DNA of 64,000 nucleotides from Mesotaenium endlicherianum. Lineage: Eukaryota; Streptophyta; Zygnematophyceae; Zygnematales; Mesotaeniaceae. The position numbers and the translations under genes were made by a program. Location: contig WELA01004545.1 in NCBI GenBank assembly GCA_009602735.1, forward strand, positions 62,001 to 126,000. The letters are read 5' to 3'. Under the pieces are notes generated by a model. It searched no databases, was not told where the DNA came from, and worked only from the letters and a program-made list of their open reading frames with translations. Within the stretch, counting starts at the first letter, position 1. Every line of letters starts with the position of its first letter. Positions 1-7,337 of this stretch are shown here, one piece after another.

Positions 1-471
1 GAAGGGTTCATCGAGTAACAACAACCTGGGCGTTTGGGTCAGCAGCTTTGCCAATGCAATGCGTTGTTTCTCTCCGCCCGATAATTGATCATTCTTTCTT
101 TTCAGCAGGTGATCGATGCGGCAGAGCCGGTACAATGCCTGTGCTTTTTCTTCCGGTAACTTGTTGGCATATTCCAGCAACTCTTCCATGCGGTAGTTGT
201 TGCGTAACTCATAATGCTGCGAGAGATAAGCAATGCCGGGGTGACCCGGAACCAGTTGTTCAAGAGGACCTGTTACACGCTTTCCTTCAAACAATACCTG
301 CCCGCCATCGGGCTGTACCAGTCCCGCTATGATCTTAAGCAGCGTGCTTTTACCGGAACCCGTTTCCCCGGCGATAGCGATCTTTTGGAAGGGTAATTGC
401 TGAAAAGAAATATCCTTTAATGCAAAACTGCCTTGTTGCTTATAGAGGGAAGATACGGAGAGCAAATGCAT
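1..471 (-). CDS. ABC transporter ATP-binding protein (partial, C-terminus off the left edge)
   Basis: This is the N-terminal 157 residues of an ABC ATPase that hydrolyses ATP to drive transport at the cytoplasmic membrane. Visible motifs are Walker A GETGSGKSTLL (about residue 35), a Q-loop at YLSQHY, the signature LSGGEKQRIAL, and Walker B LLLLDEP right at the window edge. The ATG at 471 gives the normal family start (MHLLSVSSLY). The substrate cannot be told, because the permease and the rest of the gene lie outside the window. It diverges from kduI across a 93-bp gap that must hold both promoters. Family assignment is firm; specificity is unknown. Confidence 0.9.
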   Translation of the reverse strand, partial: MHLLSVSSLYKQQGSFALKDISFQQLPFQKIAIAGETGSGKSTLLKIIAGLVQPDGGQVLFEGKRVTGPLEQLVPGHPGIAYLSQHYELRNNYRMEELLEYANKLPEEKAQALYRLCRIDHLLKRKNDQLSGGEKQRIALAKLLTQTPRLLLLDEPF

Positions 472-564
472 GGGTTAAAGGTACAACCCGCCAGGTTATT
501 GACACCGGAAACGTTTGCGGTATCTGAAAGGGTGCGAATCTGGTTTATTGGTGTACTTTGCGGT

Positions 565-1410
565 ATGTCACATTCGTTTCGTTACCAGGCTTCCTGCAGC
601 GCCGAGGAAGTGAAGAAAATGGATACCGCACAGTTGCGGAATGCTTTCCTTGTAGAGAAAGTATTTGAGAAAGATACCATCACTGCTACTTATTCCATGC
701 AGGACCGTTTTATTGTGCTGGGTGTAAAACCTGTTCAGGAAAAACTGAGCCTGCCTGCTTTTCATGAGCTCACCAAAGCCGATTATTTTCTTGAAAGAAG
801 GGAGATTGGCATCATCAATGTAGGCGGCAAAGGAACGGTAACTGTTGATGGCGAATCGTATCAACTGGACAATAAAGATGGTCTTTATATAGGCAAAGGC
901 AAGCAATCTGTTGTATTTGCGAGTGCAGATGCACAGTCACCCGCTTTGTTCTATATCAATTCTGCATTGGCTGCTGCAGCTTATCCTACAACACATATCC
1001 GTAAAGCAGACATCACGCCGCTGACGCTGGGCGATGCGCTGACTTCCAATTACCGCAAGATCTACCAGTATATTTTACCGGGCCGCGTACAAAGCTGCCA
1101 GTTGGTGATGGGATTCACGGAGTTATTGAATGGCAGCGTATGGAACTCCATCCCGCCGCATACACACTTGCGGCGCAACGAAGTGTATTTCTATTTCGAC
1201 GTGCCGGAAGAGCAGGTGGTATTGCACCTCATGGGCGAGCCCACAGAAACAAGACATTTATTCATGCACAACCACCAGGCGGTTGTATCGCCCGAGTGGA
1301 GCATACATGCGGGAGCCGGAACGGCGTCCTATTCATTTATATGGGGAATGGCAGGAGAGAACCAGGATTATACCGATATGGATAAACTGGAAGTTCAACA
1401 TCTCCGCTAA
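565..1410 (+). CDS. kduI: 5-dehydro-4-deoxy-D-glucuronate isomerase
   Basis: The enzyme isomerises 4-deoxy-L-threo-5-hexosulose uronate to 3-deoxy-D-glycero-2,5-hexodiulosonate, the cytosolic step that follows unsaturated glycuronyl hydrolases or lyases in pectin and glycosaminoglycan use. The 281-residue product matches the family length and has the KduI cupin hallmarks LRNAFLVEKVF, YFLERREIG, HTHLRRNEVYFYF (metal-binding His/Glu cluster), ETRHLFMHN and WSIHAGAGT. The frame is open from 433, but the ATG at 565 (MSHSFRYQ) is preferred because family members begin close to this point. The stop lies only 3 nt from the stop of the convergent LacI gene. No kduD is adjacent. A weak TACTTTG box just upstream may be its promoter. 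Confidence 0.95.
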   Translation: MSHSFRYQASCSAEEVKKMDTAQLRNAFLVEKVFEKDTITATYSMQDRFIVLGVKPVQEKLSLPAFHELTKADYFLERREIGIINVGGKGTVTVDGESYQLDNKDGLYIGKGKQSVVFASADAQSPALFYINSALAAAAYPTTHIRKADITPLTLGDALTSNYRKIYQYILPGRVQSCQLVMGFTELLNGSVWNSIPPHTHLRRNEVYFYFDVPEEQVVLHLMGEPTETRHLFMHNHQAVVSPEWSIHAGAGTASYSFIWGMAGENQDYTDMDKLEVQHLR

Positions 1411-1413
1411 GCG

Positions 1414-2430
1414 TTATTTCCTTTTCGATGAAGCCCGCTTAACAAGTTTGGTAGTGTACAATTTGGTTTGCGGGGTGAATGATTTACCTTGTTCAATCTG
1501 GTCGATCAGTAGCCCTGCAGCCATTTGTCCCATTTCAAAAGCCGGTTGCCGCACACTCGAAAGGGCGGGCGACATGATAGATACGATCGGTTCATCATTG
1601 AATCCCACAATAGCAATGTCTTCCGGAATGCGCAGTTTCTTTGCCTGTGCCGCCACCATGGCTGCAATGGCCTGCCGGTCGCTGCAAGTAAAAATACCAT
1701 CGGGCGGGTTCTTCAGCTTAAGCAGTTGTGTGATTGCTTTCACACTTTTCTCGTGGTTGAATTCACAATACACCACCAATTGTTCATCGATGGGGATATG
1801 GTATTTTACCAATGCGAGCCGGTAGCCTTCTTTGCGGCGGCTGCTGATGGATAATTCCGAAGGGCCTCCGATATAAGCAATGCGGCGGCAACCCATTTTA
1901 ATGAGGTGTTCAACGGCGCCGAAAGAGCCGGCCATATTATCAACGATCACTTTTGAAGTGTTCAACTCATCGGCAATACGATCAAACAATACCACAGGCA
2001 TACCGCTTTGCTGCAATTCCAGTATATGCCGGTAGTCTCTGGTATGCTGTGCCAGTGATAAAATGATACCATCCACACTGCTGCGCATCATATCCTGCGT
2101 ATTCTTTATCTCGCGTTCGTACAGCTCCATCGACTGGCAGGCGATCACCGTATATCCTCTTTTGGAAGCGGCGTCTTCGATGCCCTGCAATGCGGTGGAA
2201 AAAACATAATACCCCAGGTTGGGAACAATGACACCGATGGTTTTGGTCTTGGCTTTCACCAGGCTCAGGGCGGCCATATTCGGACGGTAATGAAGCCGCT
2301 CGGCGGTTTCTTTTACCAGTCTTTGTGTTTCTTTGTTGATCTCATGGCTCGATTTCAATGCCCTGGACACCGTGGAAGGTGAGATATTCAGCAATCGTGC
2401 GATATCTTTTATCGTAACCTGTTCGGCCAT
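1414..2430 (-). CDS. LacI-family transcriptional regulator
   Basis: This 338-residue DNA-binding repressor or activator carries an N-terminal LacI helix-turn-helix (VTIKDIARLLNISPSTVSRA, residues 5-24), a hinge region (RPNMAALSL) and a periplasmic-binding-protein-like effector domain starting at TIGVIVPNLGYYVF and running to the C-terminus. The length is typical. It is convergent with kduI, and a role in controlling uronate or other sugar use is plausible but inferred only from that neighbourhood. The effector cannot be read from the sequence. The ATG at 2430 places the HTH at the usual position. Confidence 0.93.
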   Translation of the reverse strand: MAEQVTIKDIARLLNISPSTVSRALKSSHEINKETQRLVKETAERLHYRPNMAALSLVKAKTKTIGVIVPNLGYYVFSTALQGIEDAASKRGYTVIACQSMELYEREIKNTQDMMRSSVDGIILSLAQHTRDYRHILELQQSGMPVVLFDRIADELNTSKVIVDNMAGSFGAVEHLIKMGCRRIAYIGGPSELSISSRRKEGYRLALVKYHIPIDEQLVVYCEFNHEKSVKAITQLLKLKNPPDGIFTCSDRQAIAAMVAAQAKKLRIPEDIAIVGFNDEPIVSIMSPALSSVRQPAFEMGQMAAGLLIDQIEQGKSFTPQTKLYTTKLVKRASSKRK

Positions 2431-2484
2431 ATTTTGCGGGGAAGCGTTCTTGTTTGTGTGGCAATTTAAGCTATTTTTAGTGTC

Positions 2485-2935
2485 TTATGCCGCCGGAAAA
2501 TAATAACCCACCCGGATATTCCATTGCGCCAGCAGCGGATTGAATGAGTTATTGCGGATAGCGTATTCGTCCACATAAGCACAACGCCCTTCCCAGGGGT
2601 CATAAACCAGGTAACGATAAGAACCGTTTGTTTGTGTATAGTGCAGCACCAGGATAAAATGACGGGCTTGCGAACCAATAAAACCAACCAGCAATGGCAT
2701 GGCAATGCCCCGGTTCAGTTGTGCCTGGAGCGATTTTTTTTTCAAGCGCTGCAATCATGTGCCTGGCAGCAGTTTCATCGCTGCGCATGACCGATGGTAT
2801 ACGGATGATCAGGGTATCGATGGGCAGAGATGCATCATTATTTTTGGGGAAGGCAGGTAAATGATACATACCGAAAAGTGCAAGCAGGCACAAGGTTTGT
2901 ATAACAGCTTTTTTTCTTTTGTACAATTCTTGCAT
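2485..2935 (-). pseudogene. Small secreted protein with a C39-like C-terminal half, frame-shifted at an A9 run
   Basis: Two overlapping frames look like one gene of about 149 codons. The upstream frame (ATG at 2935, or 2977) has a signal peptide (KKAVIQTLCLLALFGMYHLP) and ends sensibly at MIAALEKK. The downstream frame carries on with RHFILVLHY and YLVYDPWEG, which resemble the His and Asp/Asn segments of papain-like C39 peptidase domains. The frames join at a run of nine A (T on the plus strand, 2734-2742), where eight A would keep one frame. No catalytic Cys segment is visible, so even an intact version would be a partial or inactive domain. The break may be real, a sequencing error or slippage. 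The gene is otherwise unrecognised. Confidence 0.5.
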
Positions 2936-3121
2936 ATTGCCTGCGTTGGCGGGTATATGGTGCGTAAGAACACGCACCTTTCATCTTTCCAGATAAATAT
3001 ACTAAAAAGCCTTCGGCATGCTAAAACAAAAGAAATTAAGTTTTTTTAAAAATCACCGGCTCGGTAATTTTTAATATTTTAGTTGCACGAACAACCATTC
3101 CAGCAATAAAGCCCCGGCACC

Positions 3122-4351
3122 TTGAAGCAGATAAGTATTTTTTTATCCAGTATTTTTTTCGCCTTTATAATGGTTCTTACAACTTCTTCCGTGGCGCAGG
3201 ATACTGCCGGCAATGCGCCGCATGCAGATACGGTGGCCGAAAAAGACGTGATCGACATCCTTCTGGGCGTATTGAAAAAAGACGCATCGAAACGTGGACC
3301 AGCCGGCCAGAAGCATAGCGGCAAATTGCACCTGTCGGGATCCCCTGCAATAGAATATTCGTTGCAAACGGGTTTGTCCTTCAACGTAACGGGTAATATT
3401 GCTTTCTATACCACCGACCAGGCAGATGCCAACATATCATCTATACTGGTGGCGCCGATGTTCACCCAGAAGCAGCAGTTTGTGGTTCCGCTGCAATCGA
3501 GTATCTGGACAAAAGGGAACCTGTATAATTTTATCGGCGATTGGCGATTCCTTAAATATCCGGAAAACACGTACGGACTCGGCGGTTATACAAAATCAGA
3601 AAATGGTTATAAACTAGATTACGACTATATCCGTTTTTACCAATTCGCCCTACGAAAAATAGGGAATGACCTGTATGCAGGATTGGGTTACCAACTCGAT
3701 AATCATTACAATATCAAAGAACTAACGCCTCCCGTGGGGGTAATAACCGATTTCCAGCGATATGGATTGGCATCCAGTTCCCGTTCATCGGGCTTGTCGC
3801 TCGATCTTTTATACGACACGCGGAGGAACTCTATCAATCCGGATCCCAGCTTTTATAGCAATATCGTGTTCCGCCAAAATATGCAATGGATAGGGAGTGA
3901 TGAGAATTACAACAGCCTGCTGATCGATGTGCGCAAATACCTTCACCCCATCAGTGGCTCCAGGAATATATTGGCTTTCTGGTCGTACAACCTGTTTACT
4001 CTGGGCGGACATCCGCCTTATCTCGATTTGCCCAGCACTGGTTGGGACACATACAGCAATACAGGCAGAGGATATGTACAGAGCCGTTTTCGCAGCCGTA
4101 ACATGGTAGACCTCGAAGCCGAATACCGTTTTGGTATTAGCCGCAACGGATTAATAGGAGGGGTGGTGTTTGCCAATGCACAGTCTTATTCAGAGATGGC
4201 CACCAACCGTTTTGAAGTGGCCCAGCCTGGTTATGGCGCCGGGTTGCGCATCAAATTCAATAAATTTTCGAGAACGAATGTCTGCATCGATTATGGCTTT
4301 GGTCTGCACGGGTCAAGCGGATTATTCCTGAATTTAGGCGAGGTATTCTGA
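3122..4351 (+). CDS. BamA/TamA-like (Omp85 surface antigen) outer membrane beta-barrel protein
   Basis: This is a 409-residue outer membrane protein. The N-terminus KQISIFLSSIFFAFIMVL ending TSSVAQ is a clear signal peptide. The rest is rich in alternating aromatic/polar strands with glycines (YGLGGYTKSENGYKL, GLSLDLLYDTRRNSINP, RGYVQSRFRSRNMVDLEAEYRFG) and resembles the C-terminal barrel of the bacterial surface antigen D15 family without POTRA domains. The start must be the TTG at 3122, since an in-frame stop at 3107-3109 excludes anything upstream and the next ATG would cut the signal peptide in half. Its cargo is unknown. It ends 7 nt before the convergent higB-like gene. Confidence 0.8.
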   Translation: MKQISIFLSSIFFAFIMVLTTSSVAQDTAGNAPHADTVAEKDVIDILLGVLKKDASKRGPAGQKHSGKLHLSGSPAIEYSLQTGLSFNVTGNIAFYTTDQADANISSILVAPMFTQKQQFVVPLQSSIWTKGNLYNFIGDWRFLKYPENTYGLGGYTKSENGYKLDYDYIRFYQFALRKIGNDLYAGLGYQLDNHYNIKELTPPVGVITDFQRYGLASSSRSSGLSLDLLYDTRRNSINPDPSFYSNIVFRQNMQWIGSDENYNSLLIDVRKYLHPISGSRNILAFWSYNLFTLGGHPPYLDLPSTGWDTYSNTGRGYVQSRFRSRNMVDLEAEYRFGISRNGLIGGVVFANAQSYSEMATNRFEVAQPGYGAGLRIKFNKFSRTNVCIDYGFGLHGSSGLFLNLGEVF

Positions 4352-4358
4352 TATAAGG

Positions 4359-4637
4359 TTAATGATAGTCGAGGTAATCAACCAGGTAAGCGTTACCTTC
4401 TTCGAACTTAAAAATGATCCTCCAATTTGTTTTTTCTGTAACGGACCAGAACCCTTTTAAATCACCTTTCAGGGCATGCAGGCGGGCGCCTGGGAAGTCG
4501 ACAGCTTCTATCGTTTCTGCTGCATCTAAGATGTCCAGAATCAGCTTGATTTTGCGTAGTTGGTCCGTTGGCAGCCTGGCCCCGTTGCCTTTCATCCAGA
4601 AATCCCTTAAACCTTTGTGCTGTATAGAAAGGATCAT
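4359..4637 (-). CDS. higB: HigB-like RelE/ParE superfamily toxin
   Basis: This is the intact 92-residue toxin of a type II toxin-antitoxin module, by family a ribosome-dependent mRNA interferase. Family features present are the N-terminal HKGLRDFW, ARLHALKGDLKGFWSV, the strand NWRIIFKFE and the terminal DYLDYH. The length equals the family norm. It follows the HigA-like antitoxin gene by 24 nt on the same strand, so the antitoxin is transcribed first, the reverse of the classic higBA order. Expression is presumably from the antitoxin promoter around 4960-4990. Confidence 0.9.
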   Translation of the reverse strand: MILSIQHKGLRDFWMKGNGARLPTDQLRKIKLILDILDAAETIEAVDFPGARLHALKGDLKGFWSVTEKTNWRIIFKFEEGNAYLVDYLDYH

Positions 4638-4661
4638 TATATATAGGATTGGGTGTTTAAT

Positions 4662-4955
4662 TTAATAGGCAATGGCTTCAACTTCTATGACTTTGTTATG
4701 TTCAGCTTCCCATAGGTCGAAATTGCGCTGCAGGTTAAGCCACAGTTCCGGAGTGTTGCGAAATGCCTTCGATAAGCGGATAGCCATTTCAGCGGTGATT
4801 CCCTGGTGACCGTTGATCAGCCGGCTCACGGTAACCCGTGTAACACCGATCTTATCGGCAAATTCGGTAACAGAAATGTTCAGCTCGTCCAGGAAGAGCT
4901 CTTTCAAAATGGCGCCTGGGTGCTCTGGCTTGATGCCGCGTTTGTGCTTGACCAT
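4662..4955 (-). CDS. higA: HigA-like antitoxin (XRE-family HTH)
   Basis: This 97-residue antitoxin neutralises the neighbouring HigB-like toxin and, as known for the family, represses its own promoter. It shows the HigA signature EHPGAILKELFLDEL, an XRE helix-turn-helix (SVTEFADKIGVTRVTVSRLI, about residues 28-47), NGHQGITAEMAIRLSKAF and TPELWLNLQRNFDLWEAE. It is the first gene of the pair. A short TTAC/GTAA palindrome lies 15 nt upstream of its ATG and is a candidate operator. Confidence 0.92.
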   Translation of the reverse strand: MVKHKRGIKPEHPGAILKELFLDELNISVTEFADKIGVTRVTVSRLINGHQGITAEMAIRLSKAFRNTPELWLNLQRNFDLWEAEHNKVIEVEAIAY

Positions 4956-4970
4956 AGTGGTAATGATTTG

Positions 4971-4980
4971 TTACGTGTAA
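4971..4980. promoter_or_regulatory. Short palindrome upstream of higA
   Basis: TTACGTGTAA has 4-bp inverted arms (TTAC/GTAA) around two bases and sits 15 nt before the antitoxin start. HigA proteins bind palindromes at their promoters, so this is a candidate site. Such a short palindrome could easily occur by chance. Confidence 0.25.
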
Positions 4981-5043
4981 AGATACGATATACACTCCGG
5001 GTGGTCAAAAGATTGCTTAAAAGATGGCTTTTACTTTAGCTTG

Positions 5044-5232
5044 CTAAGTTGATTCTTTGGCCCTTAACAAAATCAGGTATTTATTCCTTTTCACAACGAT
5101 GTGGTCTTTCCAGAACATGGCACCTGATTTTCTATTGGGCATTTTCATGCATAAAGCGCCAAACATTTTTCCGGCTTGGGCATTGGGAATTTTTTCAATC
5201 AGCTTGGTAAAGAATATTTCAGCTTCTGTCAT
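5044..5232 (-). CDS. TfoX/Sxy N-terminal-domain-like short protein, probably truncated
   Basis: The 62-residue product reads like the N-terminal half of the short TfoX-like proteins common in Bacteroidota: EIFFTKLIEKIPNAQAGKMF, then GALCMKMPNRKSGAMFWKD and HIVVKRN. Those proteins usually run to about 110 residues with a C-terminal segment that is absent here; the frame stops at RAKEST. It could therefore be a decayed remnant or a minimal domain. It lies just upstream of higA on the same strand and 16 nt after a tiny ORF. The function of this family in Bacteroidota is unknown. Confidence 0.5.
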   Translation of the reverse strand: MTEAEIFFTKLIEKIPNAQAGKMFGALCMKMPNRKSGAMFWKDHIVVKRNKYLILLRAKEST

Positions 5233-5248
5233 AGTGAGATGAGGCTTT

Positions 5249-5398
5249 TTAATGGTAAACCATTTTTTGATTACCTGTCAATGCAATCGGGTTTTTGTTT
5301 TTTATAAACCTGATAGCTTCAGCCGGGTCAAACCTAACGACCAATACCGTTGCTGAGATCAGGTATTTATACGCAATTACACCATATTTTGACGGCAT
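5249..5398 (-). CDS. Small hypothetical ORF (49 aa)
   Basis: An ATG at 5398 opens a 49-codon frame (begins MPSKYGVIAYKYLIS, contains FDPAEAIRFIKNKNPIALTG) that ends 16 nt before the TfoX-like ATG on the same strand, so the two could be co-transcribed. The composition is protein-like but no family is recognised. It may be a real small gene, a remnant, or chance. Confidence 0.3.
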   Translation of the reverse strand: MPSKYGVIAYKYLISATVLVVRFDPAEAIRFIKNKNPIALTGNQKMVYH

Positions 5399-5423
5399 CA
5401 CTTTATTGGTGATATAAAACCGA

Positions 5424-5454
5424 TTTTGTTGTACAGAATTGTTTTTATATTTTG
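5424..5454 (+). promoter_or_regulatory. Bacteroidota-type promoter of the GH29 gene
   Basis: TTTTG at 5424-5428 is followed 17-19 nt later by TATATTTTG (5446-5454), close to the Bacteroidota TTTG / TAnnTTTG arrangement for the primary sigma factor. The GH29 ATG follows at 5471. Confidence 0.4.
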
Positions 5455-5470
5455 GGTGAAATGCACGTCA

Positions 5471-6853
5471 ATGAAAAAAGCCTTTCTGTTTTTATTGCTA
5501 TTAAGCTGTTTAGTACAGCATGTTTCCTCGCAAGACAAGAAAATATTTAATGAAACAGCCGCACAAAAAGCCGAGCGCCTCAAATGGTGGACCGATGCCC
5601 GTTTTGGAATGTTCATTCATTGGGGGATATATGCCCTGCCAGCCCGGCACGAATGGGTAAAGCATAATGAAAGACTTACAAACGAACAATACCAAAAATA
5701 TTTCGACCACTTTAACCCGGATGAGTTCGATCCTAAAAAATGGGCGAAAGAAGCCAAACAGGCCGGGATGCAATATGCAGTGCTTACTACCAAGCACCAC
5801 GACGGGTTTTGTTTGTTCGATTCAAAATACACAAATTATAAAGCCACTAATACAAAAGCGCATCGCGATCTGGTAAAAGAATTTGTAGCTGCCTTCCGAG
5901 CAGAAGGAATTAAAGTTGGTTTCTATTATTCATTGCTCGACTGGCATCACCCGGATTATACGGTAGACGATGCGCATCCGCAAAGACCCGCCGATAACCT
6001 GGGCGAGAAAGAAAAAGAAGAAGTATACAGCAGTTTTAATAAAAACCGCGATATGGCCAGGTACAGGCAATACCTGAAAAACCAGGTGGCTGAACTGATG
6101 ACCAACTATGGTAAGATCGATATTCTCTGGCTGGATTGGACCTGGGGTAAAGACGCTAAGCATGGCAAGCATCCGCAAGATTGGGGTGCTGTGGATCTGA
6201 TCAAAATGGTTAGGAAATTACAACCGGGTATCCTGGTCAATAACAGGCTGGGACTCGACCAGGACGGTTATGCAGATGGCGGCGACTTTGAAACTCCTGA
6301 ACAGGTAAAACCAGCTGAACTGCTCAAGTACAAAGGAAAATATTGGGAAACCTGCCAAACATTTTCCGGTTCATGGGGATATTACCGTGATGAACATTCA
6401 TGGAAAAACCAGCGCCAGCTGCTCGACTTATTGATCACTGCTGCAGCAAACGGCGGCAATCTCATTTTGAATGTAGGTCCTACTGCACGCGGCGAATTCG
6501 ATTACCGCGCCACCCATGCGTTAGACAGCCTGGGCTATTGGATGCATGAACACCATCCGTCTATTTATCATTGCACTTTTCCGCCGGACGAATACAATTT
6601 ACCTGCATCGATGGATGACCGGTTGACTTATAATCCCGACACAAAAAAATTATACTTGCATCTTTTCCATTATCCCGATAACGGGGAATTGGTATTGCCC
6701 AATTATAACGGTAAGATCAGCTATGCGCAGCTCTTGAATGATGATTCTGAAGTGCCATTTAAAGCAGGAGATAATACAACGGATCTAGTGTTAAAACTTC
6801 CCAAGGCCAAACCTCCTTATGAGATACCGGTTATTGAGCTTAGTTTGAAATAA
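5471..6853 (+). CDS. Alpha-L-fucosidase, glycoside hydrolase family 29
   Basis: A 460-residue secreted exo-glycosidase that removes alpha-linked L-fucose. It has a signal peptide (KKAFLFLLLLSCLVQHVSSQ) and the GH29 TIM-barrel motifs WWTDARFGMFIHWG, YAVLTTKHHDGFCLFDS, VGFYYSLLDWHHPD and IDILWLDWTW, in which Asp222 is the likely nucleophile. Then come FETPEQ, ETCQTFSGSWGYYRD and GGNLILNVGPTARGEFD. A small beta domain follows the barrel. The frame is open upstream to 5426, but the ATG at 5471 directly precedes the signal peptide. It stands alone with its own promoter and is convergent with the OsmC gene. A second GH29 lies at 37243. Confidence 0.93.
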   Translation: MKKAFLFLLLLSCLVQHVSSQDKKIFNETAAQKAERLKWWTDARFGMFIHWGIYALPARHEWVKHNERLTNEQYQKYFDHFNPDEFDPKKWAKEAKQAGMQYAVLTTKHHDGFCLFDSKYTNYKATNTKAHRDLVKEFVAAFRAEGIKVGFYYSLLDWHHPDYTVDDAHPQRPADNLGEKEKEEVYSSFNKNRDMARYRQYLKNQVAELMTNYGKIDILWLDWTWGKDAKHGKHPQDWGAVDLIKMVRKLQPGILVNNRLGLDQDGYADGGDFETPEQVKPAELLKYKGKYWETCQTFSGSWGYYRDEHSWKNQRQLLDLLITAAANGGNLILNVGPTARGEFDYRATHALDSLGYWMHEHHPSIYHCTFPPDEYNLPASMDDRLTYNPDTKKLYLHLFHYPDNGELVLPNYNGKISYAQLLNDDSEVPFKAGDNTTDLVLKLPKAKPPYEIPVIELSLK

Positions 6854-6869
6854 GGACTGTTGGCGAATC

Positions 6870-7337
6870 TTATACTACTTTGGTTACCGGTTGATGTTTT
6901 ACGGGGAAGTTGACCGAATTGGCAATAAAACAAAGCTTGTGGGCCTTTTCATGTAACCCGTTCGCTTTGCCAATCATGGATGCCTCTTTTACTGTTACAG
7001 TGGGATGCAGTATAACTTCAACAAAATGCCCGCCGCCATCAGCTGTTTCTGCCATGATGCCGGTAGCATTATCTGTATAATCTGTTACTATTACCCCGGC
7101 TTCCGAACAGAGGTGAAGATACCACAACATGTGGCAGGACGATATTGACGCCACTAATAATTCTTCCGGATTGTATTTTGTTTTATCACCCCGGAACGAA
7201 GGATCGGATGAAGCTGCAATGGCCGCTTTTCCTTCAACACTGATGGTATGGCTTCGCTCGTAATTACGATAATGATCCGTGCCGGAACCATTATTGCCTG
7301 TCCATTGGATGCTTGTTGTATAATGATGTTGCTTCAT
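6870..7337 (-). CDS. OsmC/Ohr family peroxiredoxin-like protein
   Basis: This 155-residue OsmC-fold protein is presumed to reduce organic hydroperoxides in the cytoplasm. Both redox cysteines of the family are present: VASISSCHMLWYLHLC (about residue 70) and HEKAHKLCFIANSVNFPV near the C-terminus. The N-terminal part WTGNNGSGT...YRNYERSHTISVEG is typical of OsmC members in Bacteroidota. Its ATG overlaps the stop of the upstream histidine kinase gene (TAATG), which implies translational coupling to the sensor, an unusual pairing. Confidence 0.88.
   Translation of the reverse strand: MKQHHYTTSIQWTGNNGSGTDHYRNYERSHTISVEGKAAIAASSDPSFRGDKTKYNPEELLVASISSCHMLWYLHLCSEAGVIVTDYTDNATGIMAETADGGGHFVEVILHPTVTVKEASMIGKANGLHEKAHKLCFIANSVNFPVKHQPVTKVV

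Noticed and set aside
1130-1825. 231-codon plus-strand frame
   Set aside because: Spans the ends of kduI (wrong frame) and lacI (antisense); both host genes are well supported.
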